Shown piece by piece: positions 19,801 to 28,057 of a stretch of 64,000 nucleotides of DNA. Positions within the stretch are counted from its first letter, which is position 1; every line of letters begins with the position of its first letter. Source of the DNA: CAVSKL01 sp963728475 [NCBI: Candidatus Eiseniibacteriota bacterium] (GTDB lineage: Bacteria; Eisenbacteria; RBG-16-71-46; JABDJR01); contig CAVSKL010000001.1 in the NCBI GenBank assembly GCA_963728475.1, forward strand, positions 1,178,001 to 1,242,000. The letters run 5' to 3'. A model generated the notes under the pieces. The model ran no database searches. It saw nothing but the letters and a program-made list of their open reading frames with translations, and was not told where the DNA came from. The translations under genes were made by a program, and so were the position numbers.

Positions 19801-20136
19801 GCTCCGTTCCTGGTCGTCGCCCACCTTGAATCGCACCGTGACCATGGCCATGTCGGGGAGCGAGGTGGAGTAGACGTACTCCACCCCGGGAAGCTCCATC
19901 AGGAGCCTTTCCATGGGCTCGGTCACCCGGGTCTCGACCTCCGAGGGCGAGGCGCCGGGGAGCCCCACGATGACGTCGGCGAAGGGGACCACGATCTGCG
20001 GCTCCTCCTCGCGCGGGGTCTTGAGCACGGCGAGCGCGCCCAGGAGCATGGCCGCAATGAGCAGGAGCGGCGTGATCTTCGAGTCCAGGAACATCGAGGC
20101 CAGCCGCCCCGCAATCCCGTACCCTTCCTGCTTCAT
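16882..20136 (-). CDS. RND efflux transporter, inner-membrane pump
   Basis: A 1084-residue AcrB/CzcA-superfamily proton-driven pump with 12 transmembrane helices and two large periplasmic loops. Signatures are TPREEEPQI near the N-terminus, LPGVEYVYSTS, the TM4 motif AGIVVDDSIIVVENVYRH carrying two Asp of the proton relay, and the matching TM10 segment SMIGFIALAGVMVRNGVLLL. The N-terminal PREEEPQ pattern is shared with HAE1-like and metal pumps of this class, so the substrate cannot be read. The ATG overlaps the stop of the adaptor gene (ATGA), giving an operon order of TolC, adaptor, pump and PII-like gene. Confidence 0.95.
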   Translation of the reverse strand: MKQEGYGIAGRLASMFLDSKITPLLLIAAMLLGALAVLKTPREEEPQIVVPFADVIVGLPGASPSEVETRVTEPMERLLMELPGVEYVYSTSLPDMAMVTVRFKVGDDQERSMVKLYDALAGSMDSFPPGATPPLVKARLIDDVPILALTLWQDRGDEQLLRDLAAGLESEVRTVPLVSATRLIGGRRRTLEVRLDPRALSAAGLSPQQVIGSLQAADAALPGGEIVQGGQAALVRTNAFLTSPEDVASVVVGVSDGRPIRLGSVASISEASETDSYVSLMTGAAVDRTHQVGPALAGYTPGRTAPAVTLTIAKRKGADATRVAEAVLARVEEVRGRLLPEGVHLTVTRDYGETADEKASDLLLHLGIAILLVTVLTGLVLGIRGSAVVFVSVPVTFALTLFTYYLFGYTLNRVTLFALIFIAGIVVDDSIIVVENVYRHLRMTRNHRPRAAILAAVSEVGNPTVLATLTVIASVFPMAYVGGLMGPYMRPMPIGASLAMTFSLLIALTMAPWLAKRLLVGRAQGEAPVEGEEAAEGAPPAIRRFYERVVGPLLDRPRRGLAVLGVIGLLLLASIAMIPLKLVTVKMLPFDNKSEIQVLADMPEGTPLETTAALGHDIAAELASVPEVADLQVYAGEAAPITFNGLVRHYDYRRGPASADVQLNLVPKGDRKRKSHELAGVIRAKALPVAARYGADIKVVEVPPGPPVLSTLVAEVYGPDEKSRLELADKVKGIMASTPGVVDVDWMVEAPQTQWNLDVDRTRAALAGVTPATVAQGVHLALSGMPVGALHPRNAFEPVPMVVRWPRDARNSLLAVEDLRLPSANGALIPAVSVTRPVRSVIEESRYRKNGVPLVYVVGELSGRQESPVYAILDMKSRIAALTGSRGEPVSELFAAEPADQRAYAVRWDGEWQITREVFRDLGIAFGVVLILIYMLIAGWFQDLRTPLIMMVSIPLSLVGIIPGHWIFHGFFTATSMIGFIALAGVMVRNGVLLLDFVGLARERGLPLKEAIIESGAVRTRPIVLTAGTVVVGAIVILFDPIFQGLAISLIGGSVAATVLTLVVVPVLYYLQQRGGEPEPAETA

Positions 20137-21191
20137 CGCGCCACCTCCACCCGGTCGCCGTCTTCCAGATCGGCGGAGGGAGCGGCGATCACGGAGTCGC
20201 CGGGGGCGACTCCGGCCAGGACCTCGCCGTCCCCGGCGAGACGGATCCAGTGGAGGGCGGCGCGGCCGTCGCGCACGATGAAGACCCCGGTCAAGGGGCC
20301 GCGGCGGACCACCGCGTCGTCGTCCACCCGGAGCGCCCGCACCGAGTCGGGCCCGAACACCGTGGCCTGGACGAAGCTCCCGCTGGGGGCGGAGAGGCCG
20401 TCCACCTGGAGGTAAGCCTCCAGGGTGTGGCTCTCCGCTCCGGGGGTGACCCGGCTCACCGTCGCCGGCACCGGGCCGCCTCCGGCCAAGGGCCCCTCCA
20501 CCAGGGCCTTCGCCCCGGGCGCGACCGGGAAGCGCAGCTCGGCGGGGAGGGTGACCCGGACCTCGAGGGCCGCCGGGTCCTCGATCACCACCAGCGGACG
20601 GCCGGGGGTGGCGAGATCGCCCGCCCGCGCCAGCCGCTTCACCACCACTCCGGACCGGGGCGCGCGGAGGACCGCGTAGTCCAGGTTCCGCCGGCTCATC
20701 TCGGTCATGGACCTGGCCCGCTCATGCGCGGCCACCGCGCCCGCCGCGGCGACCTCGGCCATCTCCAGGTCGTGCGGGGTCACGACGTCCTCGGCGGCCA
20801 GCCGCTTCATGCGCGCGGCCTGGCGCTCGGCGGTCTCACGAGCGAGGCGGGCGGCGTCCTCGGCGGCCTGGGACTGGACCAGGGCCGACGCCAGCTCCGG
20901 CGAGTCGAGCCGGGCGAGCACGTCGCCGGCCCGGACCGGGGTGCCCTCGGTGACCGGGAGATCGGTGATGCGGCCGGCGATCTTGGACGCCACCTCCACC
21001 CGGTCCCGGGCCACCAGCTCCCCGGAGAGGTCGATCCGCGAGGGTTCGTGATCGTAGGCGGCCACCCGCACCGAGACCGGAACCGGGGGACCGGAGTCGT
21101 GGGAAGGGGCGCCGTTGCCCTGGGAGCAGGCGGCGGCGCCCATCGCAAGGGCGAGCGCGAAGGCGGTCAAGGTCGGGTTGCGCATGGTCAT
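20133..21191 (-). CDS. RND periplasmic adaptor (membrane fusion protein)
   Basis: A 352-residue adaptor that bridges pump and TolC channel. The lipoprotein-type signal (LTAFALALAMGAAAC) anchors it to the inner membrane. The lipoyl half-motifs flank a coiled-coil hairpin: SKIAGRITDLPVTEGTPVRAGDVLA, then the hairpin of about residues 95-160 rich in Ala/Glu/Arg, then YAVLRAPRSGVVVKRLARAG. Beta-barrel and membrane-proximal domains follow (VTLPAELRFPVAPG, GDSVIAAPSADLEDGDRV). ATG 21191 overlaps the TolC stop; a second in-frame ATG is at 21185. Confidence 0.92.
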   Translation of the reverse strand: MTMRNPTLTAFALALAMGAAACSQGNGAPSHDSGPPVPVSVRVAAYDHEPSRIDLSGELVARDRVEVASKIAGRITDLPVTEGTPVRAGDVLARLDSPELASALVQSQAAEDAARLARETAERQAARMKRLAAEDVVTPHDLEMAEVAAAGAVAAHERARSMTEMSRRNLDYAVLRAPRSGVVVKRLARAGDLATPGRPLVVIEDPAALEVRVTLPAELRFPVAPGAKALVEGPLAGGGPVPATVSRVTPGAESHTLEAYLQVDGLSAPSGSFVQATVFGPDSVRALRVDDDAVVRRGPLTGVFIVRDGRAALHWIRLAGDGEVLAGVAPGDSVIAAPSADLEDGDRVEVAR

Positions 21192-22555
21192 CGGACGTCC
21201 TCCGGAAGGTTCGTGAGCCCCGCGGCCAGGCGCAGCGCGGCCCGGGCCAGCGCCCGGTCCTCCCGCGCGGATGCGGCTTCGAGCCGGGTGCGGATCAAGG
21301 TGTTCTGGGACTGGGTGAGGTCGAGGGTGGTGGCGAGCCCTTCTTCGTGGCGGCGTTCGGTGAGGCGGAAGGACTCCGCCGCCGCCGCCACCGCGGCCTC
21401 GTAGGCGCGAGCCTGGAGCTCCGCCGCCCGGAGGTTGTCGTGGGCGGTCCGCACCTCGTGGCCGGCGTGCTCCCGGGCGAGGGTGGCCCGGCTTTGCGCG
21501 GCCCGGCGGGCGGCGCCGGCGGCGCGGATCCGGCCGGGGATGCCCGCGTCCAGGCTCCAGCGGGCGCCGAGCGCGACCAGCCACTGGTCGCCGCCGGCCC
21601 CGAAGAAATCCTTGCTGTTGTGCTCGACGGTACCCATGAGCTCGAAGGCGGGGAAGAGCTGGGCGCGCGCGAGACCCACCCCGGCCGCCGCCGCCCGCTC
21701 CTGGGCGCGCGCCGCCACCACGTCCTTGCGGTCGCCCGAGGCCTCGATGGCTTCCGCCAGCGCCGGGTCGTCGCCGGGGGAGTCCCCGGGCGGCGGCTCC
21801 AGCGCCTCGGTGACCGGACCGTCCAGCCCCATCACCAGCCCCAGCCCGCTTCGGGCCGCCGCGCTCTCGGCCTGGGCGGCGGCCAGCGCCGCCTCCATTT
21901 CCAGCTCGTGGGCGGCCAGGGCCTGCCGGTCGGACTTGAGCGCCAGCCCCTCGGCCCACAGGCTGTCCACCCGTACCGCCTGGGCCCGAGCCTCCGACAG
22001 CGATCCGCGCAGCACCGCGACCTTCTCCTCGGCGAGCCGCGCCATGCGGAAAGCCCTTTCGGCGTCGAACGCGGTCTCCTCCGCGGTGCGCCCGGCCATG
22101 GCCCGGGCCGCCTCGGATTGGGCCTCGGCGGCGTGGAGGCCGCTGGTGACCGCCCCGCCGGTCCAGAGCGGCTCTCGCACCGTGACCGCGCTCCGCACGT
22201 TGGTGAGCGGGTCGGGGTGGTTCAGGATCGAAAGATCGAACGTGCCGGCGGACGGATCGAAGGTTCCGAAGTGGGCGGCGTCGAACCGTTCCTGGGTAAG
22301 GAGTCCCCCGAACACGTAGACCGGATGATCGGTGCGCGAGGCGCCCACTTCCGCCTGGACCTTGGGAAGGCGGGACCAGGAGGCGGCGCCGGCCTGGGCG
22401 TCCGCCGCGGCGGCCTCGTCCCGGGCCGCGCCGGTGCGCGGGGAGGCGGTCACCGCCCGCCGCACCGCGTCGTCAAGGGTGAGGGCGTCGCCGGACCGGG
22501 CCGCGCCCAGAAGCACGGCGCCGGTGAGCAGCGCGCCGACCGCGAACTTCATCAT
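21188..22555 (-). CDS. TolC-family outer membrane efflux protein
   Basis: A 455-residue outer-membrane channel. A signal peptide (LLTGAVLLGAARSGDA) is followed by two homologous halves of long alpha-helical coiled coil with very high Ala/Glu content. Motifs include LTLDDAVRRAVTASP, VREPLWTGGAVTSG and, in the second half, YEAAVAAAAESFRLTERRHE followed by EGLATTLDLTQSQN. Two adjacent ATGs exist (22555 and 22552); the downstream one has better spacing to GGGGAGG. It is the first gene of the efflux operon. Confidence 0.92.
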   Translation of the reverse strand: MMKFAVGALLTGAVLLGAARSGDALTLDDAVRRAVTASPRTGAARDEAAAADAQAGAASWSRLPKVQAEVGASRTDHPVYVFGGLLTQERFDAAHFGTFDPSAGTFDLSILNHPDPLTNVRSAVTVREPLWTGGAVTSGLHAAEAQSEAARAMAGRTAEETAFDAERAFRMARLAEEKVAVLRGSLSEARAQAVRVDSLWAEGLALKSDRQALAAHELEMEAALAAAQAESAAARSGLGLVMGLDGPVTEALEPPPGDSPGDDPALAEAIEASGDRKDVVAARAQERAAAAGVGLARAQLFPAFELMGTVEHNSKDFFGAGGDQWLVALGARWSLDAGIPGRIRAAGAARRAAQSRATLAREHAGHEVRTAHDNLRAAELQARAYEAAVAAAAESFRLTERRHEEGLATTLDLTQSQNTLIRTRLEAASAREDRALARAALRLAAGLTNLPEDVR

Positions 22556-22696
22556 GCCTCCCCGTGTGGGTATTCGAAGGTGATTGGGGTATGCTGGTGG
22601 ATTGTTTGTGGGCGGCCCCAGGCGTCACACTCCAAGGACGCGCCGCGACGGGATCGGTCACTATTCCATGGACGGCGCCGGAGGTGGAACCCCGTT

Positions 22697-23326
22697 ATGG
22701 TTCAAGGCGAAGAGGGGCGGGTAGTTACGCGGGAGAGGGCGGAGGACGAGGCGGTCCTCCGGGCGGTCCAGGTCAGGGAGCCGGACTCCTTCGACCGGTT
22801 CGTGGACCGTTTCGGTAACCGGATCTACGCGTTCGGGATGCGCATGTGCGGCCGCCGCGAGGACGCGGAGGACGTCTTCCAGGAGACGCTCCTGACCGTG
22901 TTCCAGAAGATCCAGACCCTGCGCGAGCCGGGGGCGCTCACCACCTGGCTCTACCGCATCGTGGCCAACGGGTGTCTCACCCGCCGCCGGAAGAGCAAGT
23001 TCGCCCCCGCGCGCGAGCTGTCGCTGGAGGAACTCCTCCCCCAGGGAGGCGTGGTGGAGCAGGGGCCGTTGGTTCCGGAGGGGGAGGGCCCGGCGGGAAA
23101 CCTCTACCGCCGCGAGATCGCCGAGGCCCTGGACGACGCGGTGCGTGACCTTCCCCCCGACTATCGCGTCGTATGGTTGATGCGGGACGTGGAGGGGCTG
23201 GACACCGCGGAGACGGCGGAGGCGCTGGGCATCAGCGTCCCCAACGTGAAGATGCGGCTGCATCGCGCGCGGCTGGTCCTGCGGAAGAGCCTGGTCCACT
23301 TCCACCCCGACGGAGCGTCGTCATGA
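22697..23326 (+). CDS. ECF-type RNA polymerase sigma factor (RpoE-like)
   Basis: A 209-residue sigma factor. Region 2 is VREPDSFDRFVDRFGNRIYA with EDAEDVFQETLLTVFQ and TWLYRIVANGCLTRRRK. Region 4 is LPPDYRVVWLMRDVEGLDTA with ALGISVPNVKMRLHRARLVL. It resembles the RpoE/SigW class that responds to envelope or thiol stress. Its stop overlaps the ATG of a zinc-finger anti-sigma gene. It is transcribed divergently from the efflux operon, and both share the 140-bp region 22556-22696. Confidence 0.94.
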   Translation: MVQGEEGRVVTRERAEDEAVLRAVQVREPDSFDRFVDRFGNRIYAFGMRMCGRREDAEDVFQETLLTVFQKIQTLREPGALTTWLYRIVANGCLTRRRKSKFAPARELSLEELLPQGGVVEQGPLVPEGEGPAGNLYRREIAEALDDAVRDLPPDYRVVWLMRDVEGLDTAETAEALGISVPNVKMRLHRARLVLRKSLVHFHPDGASS

Positions 23327-23577
23327 GCGAGCGGCACGAACGATCCAAGCTGTGCGTGGAACTGGCCGAGAAGATCTCGGAGTACCTGGACGAGGAGCTT
23401 CCCCCCGAACTCAAGCTGGAGGTGGAAGCCCACGTGGAGGGCTGCTCCGCCTGCGAGAAGTTCGTGGACTCGGTGCGGCGCACCCGCGACCTGGCCCACC
23501 TCCTGCCTCCGCTGGAACTTCCCCCCGAACGGATGCGGGAGATTTCCGACAAGGTGCGTCGGGAATTGAGTTCCTGA
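23323..23577 (+). CDS. Anti-sigma factor with zf-HC2 zinc finger
   Basis: An 84-residue soluble protein with the zinc-binding anti-sigma pattern: C-x-E-L-A-E-K-I-S-E-Y-L-D-E-E-L, then H-x-x-x-C-x-x-C in AHVEGCSACEKF. Such ZAS domains hold the cognate ECF sigma inactive and can release it on thiol oxidation. There is no transmembrane helix, so a cytosolic redox or metal signal is more likely than an envelope signal. ATG 23323 overlaps the sigma-factor stop (ATGA). Confidence 0.87.
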   Translation: MSERHERSKLCVELAEKISEYLDEELPPELKLEVEAHVEGCSACEKFVDSVRRTRDLAHLLPPLELPPERMREISDKVRRELSS

Positions 23578-23700
23578 CCGCCGTGACCTCGAAGCCGGTT
23601 TCCGTGTCTTGCCGGTGACGGGACGGAGCGGCTCCCTCCCGTCCGTCCGGCTTTCGGGAATCCGGAAGCGGCGCAGCCATCGCCGCCCGAGGAACTGCAC

Positions 23701-23907
23701 ATGAAGGTCGAGAACGGCGTCCGGCTGCTGGCCGGATTCCTGGTCCTGGTCGGGTTGGGTCTGGGGATCCTGGTGAATGCGTGGTTTTTCGCCCTGGTTG
23801 TGTTCGTGGGGGTGAACCTGATGCAATCGGCGTTCACCGGGCTCTGTCCCGCCGAATCGATCCTCCGCAGGACCGGCGCCTGCCGGACGGTAACCCCGGC
23901 GCGCTAG
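23701..23907 (+). CDS. DUF2892 (YgaP-like) inner membrane protein
   Basis: A 68-residue protein with two hydrophobic helices (LLAGFLVLVGLGLGILV and FFALVVFVGVNLMQSAFTG) and the conserved GLCPAESILR end. This is the membrane domain found in YgaP-type proteins, often beside rhodanese or redox genes. GAGGA lies 7 nt before the ATG. Function is unknown. It may be part of the regulon of the sigma/anti-sigma pair just upstream. Confidence 0.85.
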   Translation: MKVENGVRLLAGFLVLVGLGLGILVNAWFFALVVFVGVNLMQSAFTGLCPAESILRRTGACRTVTPAR

Positions 23908-24011
23908 CCGCCCCCACGCCCTCGCGCCCCTCGCCCTGCCGGCCGCGCATGGGCTAGCATCGATCCACCGGCATATTTCTCCCGCGAACACTTTCCGGAA
24001 ACGGGGCGGCG

Positions 24012-24977
24012 GTGGATTCTATCTGGACCTGGACGGCCTTCAACGCGTTCGTTTTGGTGCTCCTCGCCCTGGACCTGGCGGTCTTCCACCGCCGCGCCCA
24101 CGCCATCGGGGTGCGCGAGGCGCTCGGCGAGAGCGCGATCTGGATCGCGCTGGCCCTGGGGCTGGGTGTGCTCATCCGGTTCTGGAAGGGCCCGCACGCC
24201 GCGGTCGACTATTTCACCGGGTACGTGGTGGAGGAGTCGCTGAGCGTCGACAACCTCTTCGTGTTCCTGATGCTCTTCGGCTACTTCCGCACCCCGCCAC
24301 GCTACCGGCATCGCGTGCTCTTCTGGGGAATCGTGGGCGCGCTGGTCATGCGCGGGCTCTTCATCTTCGCCGGGGTGACCCTCATCCGGCGCTTCGACTG
24401 GCTCCTCTACGTCCTGGGCGGCTTCCTGGTGGTGTCGGGGGTGCGGCTGGCGTTTCACACCGGGGAAGACGTGCACCCGGGGCGGAACCCGGTGGTGCGG
24501 CTGGCCCGACGGATCTTCCCGGTCACCCGCCGCTACCACGACGGGCACTTCTTCAAGCGCCGGCGCTCGACCGTGTTCGTGACCCCGCTCTTCATCGTGC
24601 TCCTGGCGGTGGAGACCACCGACGTCCTGTTCGCGGTGGACTCGGTGCCGGCGGTGTTCGCCATCACCCGCGATCCCTTCATCATCTATTCCTCGAACGT
24701 GATGGCGATCCTGGGGCTCCGCGCGCTCTTCTTCGCCCTGGCCGGGATCATCGAGCGCTTCCGGTACCTTCACTACGGCCTGGCGGTGATCCTCACCTTC
24801 ATGGGGGCCAAGATGCTGCTCGAGCACTGGGCGCCGATCCCGACCCCGGTGGCGCTGGCGGTGGTGGTGGCGGTGCTGGGGGCGAGCATGGGGGCGTCGG
24901 CGGTGGTGGGCCTCCGGCGGGGTTCCGGCACGGCGGGGCCCGGGGGTTCGGAGGAAGGCGAGGGGCGCGGGGAGTAG
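24012..24977 (+). CDS. TerC family integral membrane protein
   Basis: A 321-residue protein with about eight helices and the TerC/Alx signature: EESLSVDNLFVFLMLFGYF in the first half and VETTDVLFAVDSVPAVFAIT in the second, each with Asp/Glu residues in the membrane that can bind metal. Family members are implicated in tellurite resistance and in Mn2+ or Ca2+ export to exoenzymes. Start is GTG 24012. A -10-like TAGCAT lies near 23955. The C-terminal 30 residues are a Gly/Glu-rich tail. Confidence 0.92.
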   Translation: MDSIWTWTAFNAFVLVLLALDLAVFHRRAHAIGVREALGESAIWIALALGLGVLIRFWKGPHAAVDYFTGYVVEESLSVDNLFVFLMLFGYFRTPPRYRHRVLFWGIVGALVMRGLFIFAGVTLIRRFDWLLYVLGGFLVVSGVRLAFHTGEDVHPGRNPVVRLARRIFPVTRRYHDGHFFKRRRSTVFVTPLFIVLLAVETTDVLFAVDSVPAVFAITRDPFIIYSSNVMAILGLRALFFALAGIIERFRYLHYGLAVILTFMGAKMLLEHWAPIPTPVALAVVVAVLGASMGASAVVGLRRGSGTAGPGGSEEGEGRGE

Positions 24978-25499
24978 GGAGGCGCGGGGCGCGGCGAGTA
25001 GTGGGGTCGCGACCGGCCGGGGGTGCGATGTGGTGGCGGCGGTGGGCGGAAGGTCGCGATCCGGCCGGTTTCTCGGGTGCAGGCTGCCGGGCGCGCGTTC
25101 GGTCGATCACACGGACCTTCTGTGCACCCGGGTGTGCATTCATGGGTCGAGCGTTTCCCCGGGGGACTCCTCGGGGTTTCCTGTAGGGGGCGCGCATGCT
25201 GCATCGCAATCCAGCGCGGCACGGGGCCCGGACGTTTCCCCGGGGAAACGCCTCCCCGGCCGCCCGCCTCCCCGCACACTTTCACGCACCCCGCCTCGGA
25301 GGGGAAACCGGAATCGCCGGCCGCTCCGCCGCGGCCGCGCCCCCGAACCCGCGCGGAAATTTCCCCGGGGAAACTCACGCCCGGGTCCCGGAGCAGCACC
25401 TTCCGCCGGCCCACCCGCCCCCGCACGGTCACCGGCCTGCGCGCCTTCGGGCGTAGGCGGGCTATCGGCCCCGCCGCGCACCCGGGTACACTCCACGGC
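24978..25499. repeat. 522-bp intergenic region with repeated TTTCCCCGGGGAAA palindromes
   Basis: No convincing gene. Three related sites occur: TTTCCCCGGGGGAC at 25154-25167 (one degenerate half), CGTTTCCCCGGGGAAACG at 25233-25250 (perfect 18-bp palindrome) and TTTCCCCGGGGAAA at 25360-25373 (perfect). Spacings are about 81 and 125 bp. They precede anmK and could be operators for a dimeric regulator. A -10-like TACACT lies at 25487-25492, 7 nt before the anmK ATG. Confidence 0.5.
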
Positions 25500-26771
25500 A
25501 TGAAGTCGCTGGTCACGTTGATCGGGAAGCGCCGCCGCCGGATCGTGGGGCTCATGTCCGGAACCTCGGCCGACGGTGTGGACGCGGCGGTGATGGACGT
25601 GGAGAGGCTGGGCTCGGGCCAGGGGAACGGGCTGACCTGGGAGCTTCTCGATTTCCAGCACACCCCCTACGATCCCGCGGTGCGGGCGGAGATCCTGGCG
25701 GTGCAGGAATCCGGCGACCGCGTGCTCCCGCGGCTGACCCGGTTGCATTTCATCCTCGGGCACCTCTTCGCCGACGCGGTGGAGCGCGCCGCCGCCGAGG
25801 CCGGGGTGCCTCTGGCCTCGGTGGACGTGGTGGCGTGCCCGGGGCAGACGGTGTGCCACCTCCCCGCCTTCGGCCACGATCGGCTCGCGTCCGGCGGCGC
25901 GGTCGCGGCCCGCCGCCCCGACCGCGCGGGTTCGGGGTACGTCTCGCTCTCCACCCTGCAGCTCGGCGCGCCCGCGGTGATCGCGGAGCGGCTGGGGGTG
26001 CCGGTCCTTTCCGACTTCCGCTCGCGCGACGTGGCCGCGGGGGGGACGGGGGCCCCGCTCGTCCCCATCGTGGACCATCTTCTTTACGCCGACCCCGAAC
26101 GCTCCCGCCTGGCTCTGAACGTGGGCGGGGTGGCCAACTTCACCGCCGTCCGCGCGGGCGCGGCGGTGGAGGACGTGATCGCCTTCGACACCGGTCCCGG
26201 CAACATGGTCCTGGACGGGGTGATGACGCTCCTCACCGGCGGGGCCAAGCACGTGGACGGGGGGGGCGCCCTGGCCCGGAAGGGGAGCCCCCGCGAGGAC
26301 GTCGTCGGCGAGATCCTCCGGGATCCATTCTTCAGCCAAGCCCCGCCCCGGGCCGCCGGCCGCGAACAGTTCGGGCTGGACTACGCGCGCGCGTTCCTCG
26401 ACCGCTGCCGCAAGGCCAAGCTCTCCGACGCCTCCACCCTCGCCACCGCGACGTGGCTCACCGCGGCCTCGGTCCACGACGCGTACTCCCGGTACGTGGC
26501 GCCGGCGTTCGCGGTGGACGAGGTGATCGTCTCCGGGGGCGGCGCCCACAACGTGACCCTGCTGCAATACCTGTCGCGGGTGTTCGGCCGCGCCTCGGTG
26601 GTGACCTCGGACTACTACGGCCTGGATCCCGAGGCCAAGGAGGCGGCGGCGTTCGCCCTTCTGGCGGAACTCAGCCTGGAGGGCCGGCCCGGGAACCTTC
26701 CCGGAGTGACCGGCGCGGCGGAACCGGTGGTGCTGGGAAACCTCACCCCGGGGCGGAGGCCGAGCGCGTGA
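25500..26771 (+). CDS. anmK: Anhydro-N-acetylmuramic acid kinase
   Basis: A 423-residue ASKHA-fold kinase that converts 1,6-anhydroMurNAc plus ATP to MurNAc-6-phosphate in peptidoglycan recycling. The family signature GLMSGTSADGVDAAV is at residues 17-31; GQTVCHLP, LNVGGVANFT, FDTGPGNMVLDG and VSGGGAHN follow in order. ATG 25500 has no Shine-Dalgarno, but TACACT ends 7 nt before it, as expected for a leaderless mRNA. The product feeds MurQ (encoded at 5352). It is followed by a coupled SpoIID-like gene (GTGA overlap) and nagZ. Confidence 0.95.
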   Translation: MKSLVTLIGKRRRRIVGLMSGTSADGVDAAVMDVERLGSGQGNGLTWELLDFQHTPYDPAVRAEILAVQESGDRVLPRLTRLHFILGHLFADAVERAAAEAGVPLASVDVVACPGQTVCHLPAFGHDRLASGGAVAARRPDRAGSGYVSLSTLQLGAPAVIAERLGVPVLSDFRSRDVAAGGTGAPLVPIVDHLLYADPERSRLALNVGGVANFTAVRAGAAVEDVIAFDTGPGNMVLDGVMTLLTGGAKHVDGGGALARKGSPREDVVGEILRDPFFSQAPPRAAGREQFGLDYARAFLDRCRKAKLSDASTLATATWLTAASVHDAYSRYVAPAFAVDEVIVSGGGAHNVTLLQYLSRVFGRASVVTSDYYGLDPEAKEAAAFALLAELSLEGRPGNLPGVTGAAEPVVLGNLTPGRRPSA

Positions 26772-28057
26772 GCCTCCGGCCGGCGCGGGCCTGGATCCTG
26801 CTCGCGGAAGCGGCGGCGCTGCTGGCGGCGTTCGCCGGGTGCGCCGGTCCCCGACCCGCGGCCCGGGTGGAGGAGGGCGAGGCGCCGCTCCTGCGGGTGG
26901 GCGTGCTGCTTCATGCCGACCAGGTCCAGGTGGGCGCGGCCGGTCCCTACACCATGGTGGATGCCAAGGGCGTGGTGGCGGTGGGCCGGGCCGGCGACCG
27001 CTACCGGGTGAGCCGTTCCGGCGACCGGCTGGTGATTCGCGACGACCGCGGGGAGGCGGTGACCGCGACCGCGGGGCCGGTGGTGCTGGAGCCCGACGAC
27101 CACCGCGCCGACGTGAGCGTGGACGGCAGCGGCTACCCGAAGCGGCTGGAGATCGTGTTGAGCCCGGGGAAGGGGCTGAACGTGGTGAACGTGGTGGACG
27201 TGGAGACCTATCTCCGGGCGGTGGTGCCGCTCGAGATCGGCCATGAGGGCAAGGATTACCTGGAGGCGGCCAAGGCCCAGGCGGTGGCGGCGCGCACCTA
27301 CGTGGCCGGCCACCTCGAGCGGAATCCGGCCGAGGGTTACGACGTGCAGGCGGGGGTACAGGACCAGGTCTACGGGGCGGTGGACAAGCGCCACCCCGAC
27401 GCCGACCGGGCGGTGGCCGAGACCCGGGGGCTGATCCTGACCTACGACGGGAAGCCGATCCGGGCCAACTACAGCTCCACCTGCGGAGGGGAGACCGCGG
27501 GGGTGGAGGAGAGCTTCGACGCCGATCCGGTCCCCTACCTCAAGGCCCAGAAGGACGAGGTGGACGGCAAGGTCTGCTGCCGCACCTCGAGATACTACCG
27601 GTGGACGGTATCGTGGGCGGGCGACGACCTGGCCGCGACCCTGGCCCGCACGGTGCCGGCGGTGCTCAAGCGGCCCTGGGACGGGACCTCGGTCCGGGAC
27701 GTGAAGGTGCTGGATCAGGGCCGGAGCGGGCGTGCGACCAGGCTTCGGATCGAGACCGATCACGCGGTCTACCAGGTGGAGAAGACCGCCATCCGCCGGG
27801 TCCTGGAGCGCCCGGGCGGAGCCGGGTGGCTCTGGAGCGCCGATTTCAAGCTCGACGAGAAGAAGTCCGGTGGTAAAGTCGTACGCCTCACCGCCGAAGG
27901 GCGCGGCTGGGGTCACGGCGTCGGCATGTGCCAGTGGGGCGCCATGCAGCTATCCAAGGACGGGTACGGGTTCCGGAAGATCCTGGCCCACTACTATCCC
28001 GGCACGAAGCTCGAACCCTGGTACCTGGGCTTGAGCGCGGGCGGAGGGGGTTCCTGA
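26768..28057 (+). CDS. SpoIID/LytB domain lipoprotein
   Basis: A 429-residue exported protein: N-terminal signal (WILLAEAAALLAAFAGC) with a lipobox, a beta-rich region, then the SpoIID domain (VVDVETYLRAVVPLEIG, LEAAKAQAVAARTYV, YSSTCGGETAGVEESF). The end carries GRGWGHGVGMCQWGAMQLSK followed by DGYGF, the SpoIID C-terminal signature. SpoIID domains are lytic transglycosylases acting on denuded glycan, releasing 1,6-anhydro ends. That product is the substrate of the AnmK and NagZ encoded on either side, so the operon joins strand cutting with recovery. GTG start at 26768. Confidence 0.9.
   Translation: MSLRPARAWILLAEAAALLAAFAGCAGPRPAARVEEGEAPLLRVGVLLHADQVQVGAAGPYTMVDAKGVVAVGRAGDRYRVSRSGDRLVIRDDRGEAVTATAGPVVLEPDDHRADVSVDGSGYPKRLEIVLSPGKGLNVVNVVDVETYLRAVVPLEIGHEGKDYLEAAKAQAVAARTYVAGHLERNPAEGYDVQAGVQDQVYGAVDKRHPDADRAVAETRGLILTYDGKPIRANYSSTCGGETAGVEESFDADPVPYLKAQKDEVDGKVCCRTSRYYRWTVSWAGDDLAATLARTVPAVLKRPWDGTSVRDVKVLDQGRSGRATRLRIETDHAVYQVEKTAIRRVLERPGGAGWLWSADFKLDEKKSGGKVVRLTAEGRGWGHGVGMCQWGAMQLSKDGYGFRKILAHYYPGTKLEPWYLGLSAGGGGS

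Noticed and set aside
25023-25499. In-frame extension of anmK upstream to 25023, and an open frame 25196-25456
   Set aside because: Composition is Arg/Pro/Gly-rich shadow sequence, the known family start begins at 25500, and the repeated FPRGN-like peptides simply reflect the palindromes.
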